Assembly (NCBI GenBank): GCA_964362925.1
Contig: CAYIGA010000026.1
Coordinates: 1-5,920 of the forward strand
Length of the DNA: 5,920 nt
Origin: JANLIQ01 sp964362925
GTDB taxonomy: Bacteria; Patescibacteriota; UBA1384; 2-12-FULL-50-11
Reading direction: 5' to 3'
The notes under the pieces are model-generated. The model searched no databases. It saw only the letters and a program-made list of their open reading frames with translations, and had not been told where the DNA came from. Made by a program: the position numbers and the translations under genes. This document shows, piece by piece, positions 4,760 to 5,920 of the stretch; position 1 is the first letter of the stretch, and each line of letters begins with the position of its first letter.

Positions 4760-5686
4760 ATGTCTCAAACGAATCAGGCTGAAGAGGTTTCCAACAACTA
4801 CCTCTGGCACATAGTCACGAGTGAAGAAGGGGGGGAAACATCTCGTTTTGGCTTTTGGCTTTTCAACTTCCTTGCTCTTGGACAAGCCGGACTCATTGGC
4901 TTTGTTTGGTGGTTGACTCTGGGCTTGATCAACCCTGAAGTAAGGAGCGTCAATTTTCGTTTCGATTGGCTCTGGCTGATGATAGCTTTCGTCAGCTACT
5001 GCTTTCTCGGTGGCCCTGGGGAAGCGACATTCCACATCGAACTACTCCATCGAAAGAGAAGCTGGATTCCGTTTTCCAATCGGATGTTTGTCGGTCACGA
5101 CCACAACCATCACGGCTTAACGCGAGTAAGTGTTGCTGGCAACAAGCTCAATACCGACAACTACCAAATCAGCCGGCGGGAACAGTTTTTGTCTGCCACC
5201 TTCCCGTTCATGACGGTTTTCTTGATCGCCTTGGTGGTTTCGGCCGTCTCGGCGCTCATTCTTCAGCCGTTCTTTCCGGGAGTTGCTCTCGTCACACCGA
5301 TTGCGGCGGCGGCGGTGCTGGCAGCTGTTCTCTATGAAAACCTACACGCCGCCTATCACATGTCGGACGATATGTGGCGAAAATGGTGTCGCCTGCCCAA
5401 TCCGCTCGGCTGGATGGCAAAGATGGCTCGAACGCATCATATGCTTCACCACGTTAACAAGTTTTGCAACTTGAATGTGGTCGGCGTCGGCGGACTGAAA
5501 ATCGGCGATTGGATCAGAGGAAGCTACAAGTTTCACGAGGGGTTATTCCAAGCCTGGCTGAATAACAACCCCAATATTGACAGCGGGGAGATTTTGACTT
5601 ACCTCATGCAAAAACCTCGCCCGCTCTCGGTCAGGATTAGCGAAGCCCTTTTTGGCAAGAAAAAGTCCAAGGAGCGGATTCTCTAA
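4760..5686 (+). CDS. Membrane fatty acid hydroxylase / sterol desaturase family protein
   Basis: A 308-residue integral membrane protein with the histidine clusters of the di-iron fatty acid hydroxylase superfamily, which hydroxylate or desaturate lipid chains, sterols or carotenoids using O2. The clusters are HxxxxH at His92-His97 (FHIELLH), HDHNHH at 113-118, HAAYH at 196-200 and HHMLHH at 226-231. Hydrophobic helices lie at about 31-57, 69-86, 147-169 and 175-195, placing the His groups on one face. The start is clear: GGGAGG (4749-4754), 5 nt before ATG, a different Shine-Dalgarno type from other genes here. It forms its own unit with a putative promoter, leader hairpin and strong terminator. 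By eye it favours CTC for leucine and nearly avoids TTA, unlike prfB, which suggests different ancestry. The substrate cannot be told from the sequence. Confidence 0.85.
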   Translation: MSQTNQAEEVSNNYLWHIVTSEEGGETSRFGFWLFNFLALGQAGLIGFVWWLTLGLINPEVRSVNFRFDWLWLMIAFVSYCFLGGPGEATFHIELLHRKRSWIPFSNRMFVGHDHNHHGLTRVSVAGNKLNTDNYQISRREQFLSATFPFMTVFLIALVVSAVSALILQPFFPGVALVTPIAAAAVLAAVLYENLHAAYHMSDDMWRKWCRLPNPLGWMAKMARTHHMLHHVNKFCNLNVVGVGGLKIGDWIRGSYKFHEGLFQAWLNNNPNIDSGEILTYLMQKPRPLSVRISEALFGKKKSKERIL

Positions 5687-5733
5687 TGTCTGTATTTGGT
5701 AAGGGAATATCTCTTCAGCAATCCCGACCTATT

Positions 5734-5769
5734 CCACCTAATCCGCTTGCGGATTAGGTGGTCTTTTAT
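5734..5769 (+). terminator. Strong intrinsic terminator after the hydroxylase gene
   Basis: CCACCTAATCCGC (5734-5746) and its exact reverse complement (5749-5761) form a 13-bp perfect stem with a TT in the turn (12 bp with a 4-nt loop is more realistic). TCTTTTATT follows at once. It begins 47 nt after the stop codon. The reverse side has no T-run, so it acts on the + strand. Confidence 0.9.
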
Positions 5770-5773
5770 TATT

Positions 5774-5805
5774 GAACCAAAATACCCCGTCAGTTTGCTG
5801 CGGGG
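5774..5805 (-). terminator. Possible minus-strand intrinsic terminator
   Basis: CCCCG (5785-5789) pairs with CGGGG (5801-5805), extended by CAG/CTG past one bulged T and closed by TTTG. Read on the minus strand, the stem is followed by TATTTTGGTT. It may end a leftward transcript entering from beyond 5920. The short stem and interrupted T-run make this tentative. Confidence 0.35.
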
Positions 5806-5819
5806 ATGGATGGTTCGAC

Positions 5820-5870
5820 AGTCGGCGGGATACGCCTCCCTCGTAAAGCTCGCGGTTTCACTACTCGCTA
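5820..5870 (-). repeat. Dispersed repeat, copy B (inverted relative to 4604-4653)
   Basis: Positions 5820-5855 match the reverse complement of 4622-4653 at 32 of 32 positions, with a 4-nt insertion within 5837-5841. CTCGCTA at 5864-5870 also corresponds to 4604-4610. The two copies are about 1.17 kb apart and face each other across the hydroxylase unit. Confidence 0.8.
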
Positions 5871-5898
5871 GAGTCGGCAAGATGCCGACTTCGGCTAG
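5867..5898. repeat. Hairpin at the outer edge of repeat copy B
   Basis: AGTCGGC (5872-5878) pairs with GCCGACT (5884-5890) around AAGAT. CTAG (5868-5871) can pair with CTAG (5895-5898) across a 4-nt bulge. GCCGACT is also what the start of copy B (AGTCGGC at 5820-5826) could pair with, so alternative folds exist here as in copy A. The remaining bases to 5920 show no gene. Confidence 0.5.
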
Positions 5899-5920
5899 GG
5901 ATTACATCCCGTTGCCCATA

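Noticed and set aside
5683..5880. Minus-strand 65-codon frame after the hydroxylase gene
   Set aside because: It reads through the strong + strand terminator and repeat copy B, and has no family resemblance.
1..5920. CRISPR array or transposase gene
   Set aside because: No regularly spaced repeats with unique spacers and no transposase-like protein were found. The repeats present are few and structured.

Overview
The window reads as a piece of a small, compact bacterial genome of roughly 50% GC (judged by eye). Genes are tightly packed on one strand, several starts lack a clear Shine-Dalgarno, and ribosomal protein L1 has a long charged N-terminal extension. There is also an LPxTG-type surface protein. 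This suits a Candidate Phyla Radiation (Patescibacteria) member, perhaps near Saccharibacteria, but that placement is an inference. TGA acts as a stop (rplA and the thioredoxin gene end on it, and no gene contains it in frame), so the glycine-UGA lineages are unlikely.

Layout. Positions 1-227 are non-coding with three stem-loops. Positions 228-791 encode a secreted Ser/Ala/Thr-rich protein ending in an LPATG motif, followed by a probable terminator (821-860). A putative promoter (848-878) and a perfect 24-bp palindrome (927-950) precede a packed cluster: prfB (RF2), a 40-codon ORF whose start region duplicates that of ybaB, ybaB, pth, rplA and a membrane-anchored thioredoxin-like gene. Gaps in the cluster are 3, 31 and 30 nt, then overlaps of 23 and 1 nt. 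It is probably one operon, concerned with termination of translation, peptidyl-tRNA recycling, the ribosome, a nucleoid protein and extracytoplasmic redox chemistry.

The operon ends in a structure-rich stretch (4532-4653). It begins with two 27-nt inverted arms, each containing its own hairpin, which differ only by compensated base-pair changes. Next come alternative stems built on a thrice-used 9-mer. The last part of this stretch recurs inverted at 5820-5870. Between the two copies lies a stand-alone unit (promoter-like sequence, 5' UTR hairpin, strong Shine-Dalgarno, membrane fatty acid hydroxylase-family gene, strong intrinsic terminator). The hydroxylase uses leucine codons unlike its neighbours and may be an acquired cassette.

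The items most worth following up are the nested, covarying inverted repeat, the inverted repeats bracketing the hydroxylase, and the duplicated ybaB translation-start region with its small ORF.
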